Source of the DNA: Arabidopsis thaliana | Taxonomy: Eukaryota > Streptophyta > Magnoliopsida > Brassicales > Brassicaceae | Direction of reading: 5' to 3' | DNA: 64,000 nucleotides | Assembly: GCF_000001735.4 (NCBI RefSeq) | Contig: NC_003070.9 | Coordinates: 26,645,971 to 26,709,970, forward strand | Shown here: one piece after another, positions 29,718 through 42,651 of the stretch | Layout: each line of letters opens with the position of its first letter | How positions within the stretch are numbered: position 1 is the first letter of the stretch | Program-made: the position numbers and the translations under genes | Notes under the pieces: model-generated | What the model was told of the DNA's origin: nothing | Seen by the model: the letters and a program-made list of their open reading frames with translations, nothing else | Database searches by the model: none

Positions 29718-32700
29718 CCCATGGGAAGGTAACAACAGAGAGAGATTTAGGGATTTAACGACGACCCAGAAAGTAGTATTGAATTGGGGAAGAACCGAAG
29801 AAGTTGATTTTGGTTCGGCGGCGTTGGATTGGGTTTAAGTGAGGTGACGTCTTAGGGATGATTGAGGAATGAGGAAGAAGAAGAAGCGTGTTTGAGATCG
29901 TCTTTGTTTTTATTAGAATGGGTTTTTGATTCAGGGAAGAGTTTATGCGAGGAAGGATTTAGATTTGAAACGAAAGTCAAGAAGAATTCGTGTTTTTTAA
30001 TTAAAATTCAAGCACATTTTTGGATAAAAGTCAGTCTCTTGCTTCAACCTTTTTACTTTTTTCTTTTGTTTTTTTCAACCAAATTCACATTTCTTTCATT
30101 ATTATATTATGGTGGTTTATGTGTGATGTATCATGAAAAAGTTGTGATGAATTTAACATAATTAATTAGTGGTATTCAATTATTCATTAATGAATATTCA
30201 CCTAAAAGTTTTAGATTTTGTGGGTATTTTATAATTGTTTAATGGAGGATTAGAACATGTAAACTCTTATACCTTCTGTAGAAGTTATATTTTATTCATT
30301 CAACTGGTTAATTTTTACTCAAAAGCAAATTTTGATTAACATTTTTGTCTATTAATTTATTTATTTTTCAGCTACTTTTCTCAATAATGGATATAGTTTT
30401 TTTTTTCTTTTTCTTACGCGCAAACAATTAGAAGAATATTTGTTTGTATGCATGTGCAAGTGCAACCTCAGAGAATTTGAGTGGAAAGCCTTTTTGTTTC
30501 AATGGCAGATCCACTAGTAGAGCAATTATCAGGTTAAGACAAACTAAATGAAATATCCGGTAAACCTTATAGTATTTATACATAATCGCAATCTTATGAC
30601 GAATAAAGATTTTGTTTGCATCATATTCATTTAGTTTCTTGGAGTCATCGTTCGTAGTCAATGACATAGACTTTTAACCCTATGTGGTTGGAGCATGCAT
30701 TTAGTGTAGTGTTTTCTAATTTCTAATATGGGTGACAAAAAAAATCAATCTATATGAGATCATTTGTGTGCCCAAAAAAATATATATATATGAGATCATT
30801 TGAAACAAAAATTAAAACTAAAATATGACATCACTGAGGATGACGTTCAAAAGGAGAAAAAAAACGATACCACTTGGAACAACCAAAACATGACCCAAGC
30901 AAGACGCGTTCTTTTGACTTAGCTCGATCGGTCAAGCTTGGTCACCTTTCCAATTTTTTTTTTCTTTTAATAAGAACATTTTCATTGCAAAATGAAAAAA
31001 TCTCACATGAGTTAATAAAAATATATATATTAAAAATAATAAAATATAAGAAGTTTTCAGTACGGAAAAAATCCAAAGAAAATTTTTTATAGAGAAAAAA
31101 TAGAAACTTTTTTTATGTGGGTTTCTACTACTATTTGAGAAAGCTAAAATGTTTTATTATTATTCTACTTTTTATTATTTTTGTATAATCCATATGAAAT
31201 ATTTGCAATGGAGATACTCTAACATCGATCTTTTTAAGTATTAGTTTAGATACGAGTCATACTATTCGGTTAATCAATTCACTGATTCACTTGCCAATTT
31301 GTTATATACTCGGATTAAAACATTATTGTATATTTAGATAAATATTTTGCAATCGTGTTTATATCTCTACAGTGATAAATAAATGGGTCAATGAAAAAAA
31401 CAAAATAAAAATACCAAATCTTTTGAAGTCTTTTACTTTCTAGGGTGTTGATCACTCAGTATCCACCGAAAGAAACTTGCAACAAATGTCAATGAAACCA
31501 TTAAATAGTACTTGCAAATTACGCTGCATTTATTTTAGATGTTTCTGTCCTGTGTCAAACCAATGTATACGTAACCATAACTAATAACAACTTCACGTAC
31601 AAATGTATTTCACATAAATATATAACATAACTTATATTCATAAGTGATAAGATAATGACTTTGAGTGGTAACATCACATAATTCTATTATGATATAAGTC
31701 GCATAATCGCACAATAAAATTCGCAATAAATCCCAATAAAATTTAAAATACAAATGTATACAATAAAATACAAATGTGTCTCACAATAAAATTTGCAATA
31801 AATCCCAAAATAAAATACTGCATAATGATATAAACTACTATATAGATATTCACTTATTTGCATAATGATTTATTTATAATTTTTAGGCGAAAATGCAATT
31901 TCTATATTTTTACGTTATGGTAAACAACTAAACACTATGAAAATTTTTCTAATAAGTAAAATTTCTGCATAATCGCATTACAAACGTTATTCCGCCATAA
32001 CGCGTGATATCGATCAGAGTCAATGTTTTGTTTTCGTTTGTATTCGGTTTAATAAATCTTATATAATTGATTGACAAAAAACGGTTGTAGTTATACTAAT
32101 CCCTGAAAATGATCAATTTTTATGCTGGAATGTTAAAAAATTTAATAGTCAGCATGATCAGAGAGATGTCCAAATTAAGGTGAAGACTATTGGAAATTCA
32201 CAAAAAGAAATTTAGATAAAACTAATAATATTAAACTCAATCTTTACTCGGACGGAGGTTCGACAACAACTTTTGATTTAGAAAAATGGTAGAATCATTG
32301 AATCTTTCAACAACTTTTTGATTTAGAAAAATTGTAGAATCATTGAATCTTTATACAATCGAAATAGTACGTACGATTTGCGACTTATAGTTTTGCTATG
32401 CCGTAAAATAAAGAAAGGTTACGTCATTTGGCAAAAATTTCAACCAAATTAAAGCTTTTTCATTATTTTGTTTAATTGCCGCGTAGTATATCCAATGATA
32501 CTTGTTGGAGACACTTTGAAAGAGTCGTACGGTACATACAATATCACACCAAATCAGGCACACGCTTATTTGTCGAATATGATGATGATAAAGTATTAAA
32601 GAGTAGTCTTCAAGACTTCAAGTAACATTTACCAAATGTCATATTCTTAAGTCGTTGTCTTTTTCACGTGAACAGCAATATGTTTAGACTTCTTTGAACT

Positions 32701-34757
32701 TTTTGGGTCGAGTTTATCCATCCGTTAAGCCCATTTAATCAGGCCATGTATACTAGACTTGATGGGTCAAATTCAATTGATATAATATATGTACAACCAG
32801 GGATCCATGTTGACATAGATGGACCTAATTAGGTTTTATCGATTTTCTTGGTACTTACTAAAAAAGAGTAGTTTTTTTTTTCTTTCTTATATTGATAATG
32901 TATATATTTTATTAAAATAGACCTTACAAGTTTTGGTCCAATAGCAACTAATAACCAAAAAAAACAATTTGACCATCGACATCAATAAAAGCACTAACGT
33001 TTTCAGAGAATGAAGTGTAAACATTCTCCTACATGACGCTTCAAAGAGAAATATACAAGTTGTCAAACGTGATAATCTATGCTAAGAAAGTAAAAGGAAC
33101 GTGATAAAATTATACCACTACTGACCAAATAATGTAGTGAAACATATATACAATCCTAGGTATGTAAAGAGTAGAAGTACATAGAATAGGCAAGCCATAG
33201 AGATAAGAGGAAGGTTGCGCGCATAATTAAGTGCACATGAGCGTCTGAACTTTAAGAAGATCGCCGAAAGACACAAATTTTCGATCTCCATTATTTTAGA
33301 AATTAAGTACAACAATATATACTTTCTGCTTCACCCACTATAAAGGCTCTTACTTCAGAACATAATATACTTCTGATATGGTCAGAAATGAATGCGACTC
33401 TAAATGATCTAAACCCAAAAGCAACTAACTTTTTGGTGATGATTTGAGCAAACCTTTGTGAATCTATTAACTGTCACATGATTTGGGTTAGCTGGCTATC
33501 TAGTTGTCATATAAAACTATAAAGATTTTATGTTATTTGGTTTAAGAACGATTAGGATATAGTCTCTATGATTGATTTTTTTATGAAATTAACAAAAATA
33601 AGCAATCATAAATAAATTCTTATTATAGATATGTTTGTTGTGTTTAAATTCTTATTATAAATACGTACTTGTTTTTGTTTAACGCCAACGCCTTAAATTT
33701 ATATAAAGTTTCTACCAACCAATATATTCGTTGCTTACAACCAAATCCATTCCAATATCAGAATAACTTGAATTACAACCTACTATGAACCAAAACATTT
33801 TTTTTAATCTCGGAACCAAAAAAATTATGGGTCTATGTTCATAATCTTTTCGAATCGAGAACTAGAACATGATAATTTAGTTTTTTTTTTTCTTTCATAT
33901 ATAACCAAGAGAATCTAGACCTAGGTTCATATCCTTTCTTCGTAACACAAACAACTGTCATAAAACGCAAAAGCAAATTAATACGACCAAATTCGAGAGT
34001 ACATGCGTAAATAGCTACAAGTTACATATACAACCGAAAGAAGAAAACAAAATTACAAATGAAGAGGTTACTTACCCCACCTAAAAGCAATAATTCTAAA
34101 GTCGCCCAGAAATTTTCTAAATGTTCTAAAAAGTCCAAAAAGGCATATGTACATTGGTGTTGGCATCTTTGCTGAAATCATTCCAGCTCTGCCACAAACA
34201 TCCAAGAAATTTGACAGCTTGCCTTTGGCATTTTTTTTATACCAATAGCTCACCTTACTAAGTACTAGTACTCAACTACACTACACTACACACACATACA
34301 CTCATCATTCTACCTTTTTCTATTACCACCACTCATAAAGACAACTCCCAAATATAAAATATAAAAGTGAAATTATACTGACACTTCCCTCTCTCTAAAT
34401 AAATCTTCAATATAAAAAACAAAACTTATAATAATGAAAATGAACGAAGAAAGACGAACATTCTGATCTGACACTTTTCCTCAGAGTATATACTTAAAAT
34501 ACTTTTATTCTGAGAACGTTTTCTTCTTCATCTGAAACCTTGTCGTTGTTCCTTGCCTCACAAGCAACATGTCACTTCCATACCTTATTACAAACAATAA
34601 ATTTTGAATCTTCTTTAAAGTGTGATCATAGACATGGAAAAAGACAAAACAAAATATTCTTCAGTCAACAGAGATAAGTTATATACCTGTATGATTTTTC
34701 TTGTTCTTTGTGTCACTATGCAAAGAGTGGACTCAAACCCAAAACTCAAAATCAAAC
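29718..34757. other. Five-kilobase intergenic region
   Basis: The left end is the promoter of the kinase. The rest has no recognisable gene. It holds degenerate AT-rich repeats at about 31711-31825 (a 30-base block repeated 72 bases later), a 16-base word repeated at 30751-30766 and 30787-30802, the 44-bp duplication below, and a minus-strand frame at 34068-34253 discussed in the findings. The right end is the 3' UTR and flank of the GTD-binding gene. Confidence 0.5.
32264..32352. repeat. Two-copy tandem repeat, 44/45-bp unit
   Basis: The unit beginning CAACAACTTTTGATTTAG at 32264-32307 is repeated at 32308-32352 with one extra T and one substitution. Confidence 0.9.
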
Positions 34758-37177
34758 TCATAAACTCATGTCTCCGTTTTCTCTGACGCGAGTAAGATCG
34801 ATATTCCTTAGATCACGAAGATGTTGCAGAATCTCATGGAGGAGATGTACACCTTTGTCTCCTTTTTTCAATGAACCAACACAATGTCTTAAGAACTCTC
34901 TATCTGCCTCTAGAGCTTCTAACCTCTCGTAAAGCTCATCCACTTCTTCTTCTATCGTCACATTCTCACCCTTCTCCGAATCATCAAACCCGTTTTCGTG
35001 ATGGTTTCCGTTACTTAACCCGTTTTCCATCTCTCCATCGACCGCATCAAACAGGGGAAGTAATCTCTTTGACTTGATAACTCTGTGCTTCCCGTTTGTT
35101 TCTTTGCCATGAATATGCTCATTTCCATTGATGCTACCATTACTCTCAAACGTTTTAGCCTCCTCCTCGTCGTCCTCTTCGTTATTAAGATCTGTGAGTT
35201 TCTCTTCAAGAAACTTCAATCTCCCAAGAATCGAAAGCCTCTCTCCATCATAATCATCTAAACACTCATCAAGACGAAGTACAACATCCACCGGCGTATT
35301 CTCCATCTCATTCTCTCTATATTTCCAATCCGTAACCCCTTCAACGTTCTTAAACTGTAACTCTCCATTGCTATTCTCATCAGAATCGCCATTATTTCTA
35401 TACGAATCAACAGAGGAATCTCTCAATCTCCTCCTCAACATCCCCATTTTCTCTTTAGCTTCATACTCCTCCATTCTCTTTCTATACACCTCTAGCTCCT
35501 TCTCAAGCTCAGCATTCTCCTTCTCTCTATTCACCATAAGCTCATTCAACAACTGCAAAGCTTCTTGATCAAACTCAGCTTGCTCCTCCATCATTCTCTG
35601 ATACTGCAACGCTTCCATCTGCATCGCAGCTTTCTCCTCATGCAACCTATTGATCATCGCCATTGTTTCACTGGCAGCAACAGCAGACGCATTCCTCTCT
35701 ACCTCCAGCTCCTCGTATAACGCGTGAAGTGCTTTTCTCTCTTCTTGTAACTCAAACTTCAACTTATCAACAGTGAGTACTCCTTCAGGACATTCAATAC
35801 CATCAACAGATACTCTTTGCTCTAAGTGAAACATAGCGTTATGTAGACTACTATGCGAGCTTTCCATCGAGCCTTGAGCTTCTAAAATCCGCTCTTCGTT
35901 GATGTTTAAGACTGGCATCTTGGTTTCAATCGTTACTGTTTTGAACTCCAACGTTTCCTCCTCTGTTTGGAAGAAGTAACGCATTCGTTGAAAATGTTAA
36001 CTAGAGAATCAAGAACAGAGAAGGACTAACGCATACTTATGTTATAAGAAAATTACCATGATCATCGTCATCGTGGTGAGGAATGAGCTGGTGAGAAGGA
36101 ATATCTCCGATTTGCTCATGATCAGGAATCTCTGTACCTATAGAAACCTCTGCGTCTGTTTCTTCGTCGTCGTTTTCCATTTCCGAAGCAACTATAAACA
36201 ACTCACCAAACTTAGATACAAGGCAAAAAAAAAAAAAAGCACAAGTAAAAGCTACACGAAGATGTACCTAGATTCGTCTCTGCATCCTCCGGTTTCGATT
36301 CACCCGGCGAAGCAAAGTCGGAGATTTCCTCCGTCTCCGCCGCCGCCGTGAAATCATGCTCAACGCCGAAATCGAGGATAAAATCTCCGTTAATGTCGGA
36401 AATCTCTCGAACTTCTTCACTCGGTTTATAGAATTCAACTGGAATCAAATGACAGTCTTCTTCATCAATATAGAACTCGAGGTTTTTCGGAGCTGATTCT
36501 GCAGTTTCCACCTCTATAGGTAGATCCACTCTGTTTTCTTCTTCCTTCTCTGTTGCAATTTCTTTGTTCTTACAATCGAAGCTTGATACATAGCATGAAA
36601 ACTCCTCATCAACATCATCATCTTCAAGTTTCTCATGAGATTGGGGAACTTTCTTCTCCTCTGTTTCTTCCTGAGAATCATTCAAATTTACAGATCCTAC
36701 TTTCTCTTCTTCAAAGACGAAGATCGATCGAGGAAACTTAAGACCATTGTAAATCTGACCTTCATCTCCAATTGGATAATCTAAATTCCCAAAGTCAGAC
36801 TCAATCGGAGCACATAGTGACGAACTTATCTTCTCTACGCAACAACCACGATGAACCAAATCATTGTGAAATTCTCCGAAACCACAATTAGATTCTTCAA
36901 CAGGTTTTGAATGTAATTGGAGAGCATGATCATCGCAGAGAAGATCTCGATGAGAAGGAGATTTACCAGAAGCATCGAAGAAACGATCGAGTCTAGAGCA
37001 GAAGAGACAAGGACGTTTAAGACCGAAATAATCAGCGAATCTGAGTATGAAATAAGAAAAGAGAGAGTTGAGCAAAATGAAGAAAATGAGTGACCATTCG
37101 AGAAAAGCGTATACGAGGATTAAAGTGATTCGGTTTGTTTTCCGATGAATCAGAGTCGCGAATTTGTTAGCCGCCAT
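34758..37177 (-). CDS. GTD-binding (DUF593) membrane protein, myosin-binding family, 749 aa
   Basis: Three exons on the minus strand: 36268-37177, 36057-36191, 34758-35962, giving 749 residues. An N-terminal membrane segment lies at about 17-46, followed by KRPCLFCSRLDRFF with a CxxC pair (Cys57/Cys60) typical of the family. A long acidic, probably disordered middle follows. The GTD-binding domain is at about 411-515, a highly charged coiled coil starting VDKLKFELQEER. Family members (MyoB and zein-binding proteins) tie the globular tail of class XI myosins to vesicles or other membranes through this domain. Another short coiled coil lies near the C-terminus (DELYERLEALEADREFLRH). I infer a membrane-bound myosin receptor; the partner myosin and compartment cannot be read from sequence. 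Recognised as At1g70750. Confidence 0.92.
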
Positions 37178-40100
37178 AGACGACGATAAAGAAAGCTTGA
37201 GAGAGATAGAGAGATTTGTGTGGGGGACGAAGTTAGGAAGGAGGAGAAAGACTTGTCAGCTTAAGTAAGTTAGCCGGAGAAATCGGACCGACCATTAGTG
37301 ACACTTTTTTATTTTATTTTAATTTGAATTTGACAACATTATATATATGAAAATGGAAATGAAGCTAAGAGTCAGAGAAAAAAAAAGGTTAGGATAATAA
37401 CACATTTATGTATGTACTAAATTATTTAAAGGTTACGGGTAGGTATATATAATGGAAACAATAGTTGTTTGATATTAAGTTTTAGTTTATATAAAATAAG
37501 AAATTAAGTACTAGTAAAAAGATTATTGTTTATACTGGTTGACCGAGTTATTAATATTTTTATTCAATGTTTTGGATTCGATTTTATCTGATTACAGTTT
37601 TTTTTTTTTGAGATTTTAACCTTCCATTTAGGTTTTTTGCCAACACACCTTCCTATTTTAGGTTATAGTCTATATAGATTATTATTTATGTCTGTATTTT
37701 CATAAATAGTAAGTAATAACATATTTTATCAAATTATATTTAACAGAGTTATATATTTTTTATGTATTAGTTTTAACATATTAAAAAATAAAAAATTATC
37801 AATACTTAACATAAAAACTATGAATCCTTTGAAATTTATAAGAGGAGAGTGGATTAGTGTAGCGGAAAGCTACTGATTAATGATTTTATTTTTTGTCGTC
37901 AAGCGAGTGATTTATGATTAAGCATTGCTCGTGACGCAATCATACTGTTGAATTTTATTTATGTTGTTTAGCTTTTTCAGCAAAAGAAACAGTAGTTGAT
38001 AAAAAAAAAAAACTTGCCACGTGGTTTAAATGACCCCGCCACTCTGCCTTTAACTTTGGAGGAAAAAAATAGAATGGGCCCATACATCTGACCCACATGC
38101 GCGTAAAAGGGCCCACACATTTTGAACCGGAAACCATAGTATTTTTCAGCGGAAAGAAACTTAAAACGGTGTAAAATAACGGTTTAAATCAATGTTAGTG
38201 AGGTTTAAAAACAAAATATATTTAAATGAAGTTATATGAAAGAGTTTTTTCACTAGAATTTTGTATTCGAGAGTTTCTCATTAGTAATTTAGTTAGGAGT
38301 TTTTAAATAGATGGACTAATATCTAACTTTTTTTATAATTAAAACTTTTATATTTAAAAGGTTTTTCTATTAATAATTTAACTAAGGGTTTTTAAAGTAA
38401 ATTGGCCAATTCGTGAAGGATATTTCATTTAAATCCCCAAAAATTCATATTCATTATGCTGTCGTACAATGAATTGAAAATCGATTAATAAGAAGGTGGG
38501 TAACAAAATTTCCTTTAGTTTCCTTTTATTTAAGAACACCACTTTACTTCTTTCATTATTTTGACCAAGTTTAACTAGGCCCGTAAGGAGAACCATAAAG
38601 AGAGGACAAGACCTTGTTACAGCTTACAACCAAAATAAAGGAGACCACAGTTAAAAATAAAAGAGGTTTAAAAACACTTCTACTAAAAAACATGGTTGAT
38701 AAAAAAGTTGGCGGTATCCAATTTTGAAAGTATGCAACTAACTATGCATCATTCATAAACAATTACATATGTAACGTGTGTAGTGTAGACAAGGTAATCG
38801 ATATTCGAAATGAGCAAATAAATAAAGAAATTGTGATTAAAAAATTTTTAAGAGTTAATGGACCAGTCTAACATTATGTGCCACTTCATTTTTATATTTC
38901 ACATCAAAACCGAATTCATTTTAATTAATTAGACCGTGTCCATTTTTATAAAATATTGACGGGACATTTCAACATTGTGTATGAATGTTATAATATTATT
39001 ATTCTCTTCGTTAGCCGAATGGTTCACATTGACATCATAGGGACATACAAATATTGACTTTTTCGAAGACACATTACAATATATGTCGTTTTTTGAACCT
39101 CGTGGCCTTGTCAACTTATAATTTGCGTGTTTGCGAAGAGATAATCATCACCAAATGTATGTTAAACATGTAAGTAATTAATATTCAAAGGGGCCAGTAT
39201 ATCCCACTTAAACTTATACTATGTCAGAAAATTAATTAATATTATTGAAGGTATTAACCATATCAAATATTCGATCACTATACCATAGAGAGATATTGGA
39301 AACTTGTGATTTCGATTATTTGTTTTAGCAACAAAATAATTTCTGTGAATGAAAAGGGCCATGTGGTGTTGGCCGTGGCTCATACAAAGTTTAATGACAG
39401 GTCACTCCCACCTCACTGTTTTGCCTAATAATTTACTACTTAATTATAGTATAGAATCTTTCCGAATTTTTGTTTGATTTGGAGTTTACATATTCATCGT
39501 AGTTTTAAGATTTCTAAGGTATAAATATTGGTAGGTGCATGCAATCAGTTGAACTTTCACATCATTTCTTGATCGTTTGTTGATTTAGAATTAAACAGGT
39601 GATCGTGAGAAACGCTCCTAAGCAAATATATAGTAAATGGAAATCGATTAATTCAAAAAAATTGAAGTATTATTATTCTATTACCATGTTTATTATACTA
39701 TGTACTTATTTGATTTTAATTTTATCATTGAAAACAAGAAAGGAGAAGCGACCTCAATGATTAACATTCGTCGGCCGAATCAATATAGAGACTTTAAAAA
39801 TTAAAAAAAATGGTGGTGGGGTTTGCAGTCTAAGCTTTTAGGTTAAGCCTTTAACATGTGATTAACTTTCCACACCAATGGCTCTCCAAAATCCCGGAAA
39901 AGAAGAAAATTATTTCGAAACTCACTTGGGATTCTAAAAATGTGAAAACTAAGAATAACTCGCTAGTCACTTCCATGAAAAAAGTAGTGGTAACACTTAA
40001 TTTGAAATTGAGGAATAACATTTTATTTTTGAGAAAGAATTTGATTGTTAGAGTATGTTATTATTAGTTTTCTAAATAATAATAACATGTTAGAAAAATG

Positions 40101-41296
40101 GTAATGGTATGGGAGATTTTATTTTTTATTTTTTATAATGAGTAAAAATGGTGAGAGAAATGATGGTGAATTGAGAGTTGTTGGAGGAGGTGGGGGGTCC
40201 AATGGCCCCTCTTTTTATTCCTTATTAAAAAGTAAAATAACCATTACATAGTTCTGATTAATTTTGCAATTAATAGAATAATATTAAGAGTAAATTTTAC
40301 AAGATGTTATTTTGACTAACTTTACGGGTGCTTCATACACAAACGTAAAAGAAATCTATGTACAGATGAATAGTATCATGCAAATCTAAAAAAGGTTACA
40401 AAATAATGTAACAAGTACTTTATCAAAAAAAAATTAACAGTGAAACAAAGCATGTAGTGTGTTATGGGAGACTCATGTCTTATCCGTTTCAAGATCCATG
40501 CAAGAGGAAACATTGGAATGTCTCTGTCAGTGTCTCTACTGTGAAGAACATTAAGGGACAGTAGTTTTTGTCTGGTTCGTTCTCAGGTTCTGCATTGTAA
40601 CAATACCACACACTCATCAATGTTTCTCTTTATGTAATGAATGAGGATCAATCAAATAGCTTATAAGCAAGCAAGTGAAATCTCACAATAGGCTACTGTG
40701 AAATCACAACAAAAAACAACTTTATCTGTATCAGGTTTCAACAGTTTCTTTCTAATTGAACAGAATCAAATCTTTATGCCAATTTCATTCTATCTACAAG
40801 TTACAACAAAGTAAATCATTATCCTAGTTATGCTCACTTGCTCAGTCATTATTTAGCTAGCTTTCTATTGAAGAATAACAATAATCAAATATCGAAAATG
40901 CTATTTCTCTGTTGGATCAAAGGATTTCAGCTTCAAGATAATGACAATTGACACATTTCACCATTCTTGATCTCTCTTTGGTTATATCTACTCTAATTTA
41001 CATCAATTTACTTACTTTGAACTGCCTCACTTTCAAAGACATGAACCAAATTACAGAAACGGCGATGCAACTATAAAATTTGGAATACATGTGGAATTTG
41101 GAATGAGATTATTCGTTTTTATTTCATTTTCTTGAAATAAAACACTATATGCCAAAATCAAACGTGGGACCTCCTTATGACACGTGGAATTTATGTGATT
41201 CAGACAAAAGTAATCCTAGAAGTCTCTGCCATTAGAACCAATCTCAAGAGATAAGGAAACTTCACAACCAAAAACAAGAACAACAGACACATAGAG
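37178..41296. other. Intergenic between divergent GTD-binding gene and NdhL
   Basis: A 4.1-kb shared upstream region, strongly AT-rich, with no supported gene. A degenerate duplication is visible around 38262-38310 against 38366-38400. The end near NdhL carries a G-box (41181-41186) and a GATAAGG I-box-type motif (41250-41256). Confidence 0.5.
41181..41186. promoter_or_regulatory. G-box upstream of NdhL
   Basis: CACGTG in the context GACACGTGGAA, 111 bases before the ATG, with GATAAGG further down at 41250-41256. G-box plus I-box near the start is common in light-regulated genes for chloroplast proteins. Function is inferred. Confidence 0.5.
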
Positions 41297-42231
41297 ATGA
41301 GCCGGTGCGGCTCTCTTGGGCTCTATGCCCCAAATGCTTTGCCATCTCTCTCCTTGAAGCCACGCAGTGTCAAATCTCCTTTCTGTATTACATCTCACAC
41401 CAAACCCAACGACACTCTTCTTCATGTAAGACTTCTCTACCTTAGCTAAGTGTACAACCAATCAACATGAATCTGCAGAAAACTCTCTGCTTCTTCACCG
41501 TGACTTATTATTGTTCACTGCAGAATGTTAACAAGATGAGAGCAAAGGCCTGTGATATACTTGGAGCAAAGAAGACAATCTTGGCAGCTCAACTCGGGGC
41601 AGTTCTTGCCACGGTAAGAACATACGAGACCTTTATTCACTATCGAAACTATGAGACAACAGTGGTCAGTAATCGAAAATCGTTAGTTTTTCAGATTGAC
41701 CATCCAGCCTTAGCAATAACAGGAGTTAACAACCAGCAGGAATTGAGCAGTGTTGTGCTCGATATCGGGATCATATCCGTTTGGTACTTCCTAGTAATGC
41801 CAGTAAGTTTGAGGACACATACATTGTATTTTCAAAGATTTAGATGATTCATGATTATGAGTGTGGAGCTTATATATTATACTATGGTTTGTGTTAGCCA
41901 ATCATCATGAACTGGCTAAGAGTAAGATGGTACAGAAGGAAGTTCTTCGAGATGTATTTACAGTTCATGTTCGTCTTCATGTTCTTCCCCGGGTAAGCAA
42001 GATCACACCATCTCATTTGCATCAATGCTTACTTACTCTCTTACTCTCTAGTCTTTATCAAGATTATCATTTTGCAGGCTACTGTTATGGGCACCATTTC
42101 TCAACTTCAGGAAGTTCCCAAGAGATCCTAATATGAAGAATCCTTGGGACAAACCAACAGACCCAGACTCTATAAAGAACGTTTACCTCAAATACCCATA
42201 TGCGACGCCAGAAGATTACGATCTCGATTAA
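41297..42231 (+). CDS. NDHL: Chloroplast NDH complex subunit L (CRR23), 191 aa
   Basis: Five exons: 41297-41425, 41524-41613, 41695-41802, 41898-41992, 42078-42231, giving 191 residues. NdhL is a nuclear-encoded membrane subunit of subcomplex A of the thylakoid NADH dehydrogenase-like complex, used in cyclic electron flow around photosystem I. The first 50 or so residues are rich in Ser, Pro and basic residues with few acidic ones, as in a chloroplast transit peptide. Two hydrophobic segments follow, at about 90-112 (VLDIGIISVWYFLVM) and 128-150 (MYLQFMFVFMFFPG). The conserved C-terminal end, PYATPEDYDLD, follows a short loop of Asp, Pro and Lys. The first exon encodes little more than the presequence. 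It converges with the next gene; stops are 420 bases apart. Recognised as At1g70760. Confidence 0.95.
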
Positions 42232-42651
42232 CAGATAGATCCACAAGTCTGTTTCATATCTTGAGACTGTATGTATATACTCTGCATTCACATGAACACA
42301 ATGTAATGGCTTGTGCATACACTTATGTTCAAGAGAAATCCAAATCAAACATGTAATAAACAGAAATAACTTTATTGTCATCAGGGAAAAAAGAAGAAAT
42401 ATAAATTATCTCAGAAACAAATTAAACAGTCTAAAAAAAACCTTCAACAACTTTGAACAGACTCTGTGATTATAAAAACGAAAACTCTCATTATTCTCTT
42501 CACCTCCATAACCCCTAAGTTCTGGTCAAGATGTTCAAAATTTTGTATCTTGGAGAGTAAAAGGCTTTAACTTTTAAGTAATTCTCTACACCGATGATAT
42601 TAAGAGTTACCTCTCTATATCATCCTCAGGTTTTTGATTGTTTCTTTTCTC
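42232..42651. other. Short convergent intergenic region
   Basis: Carries the 3' UTRs of NdhL (+) and the TMEM214-like gene (-); with normal plant 3' UTR lengths the two transcripts could overlap here. No other feature is seen. Confidence 0.5.

Noticed and set aside
29862..30161. 99-codon plus-strand frame beside the kinase start
   Set aside because: Glu/Phe-rich translation of GA- and TTT-rich leader sequence; no domain or conserved motif.
34068..34253. Possible miRNA precursor of the miR399 type
   Set aside because: The minus strand contains TGCCAAAGG, but the rest does not match miR399 and I could not pair the arms into a long stem.
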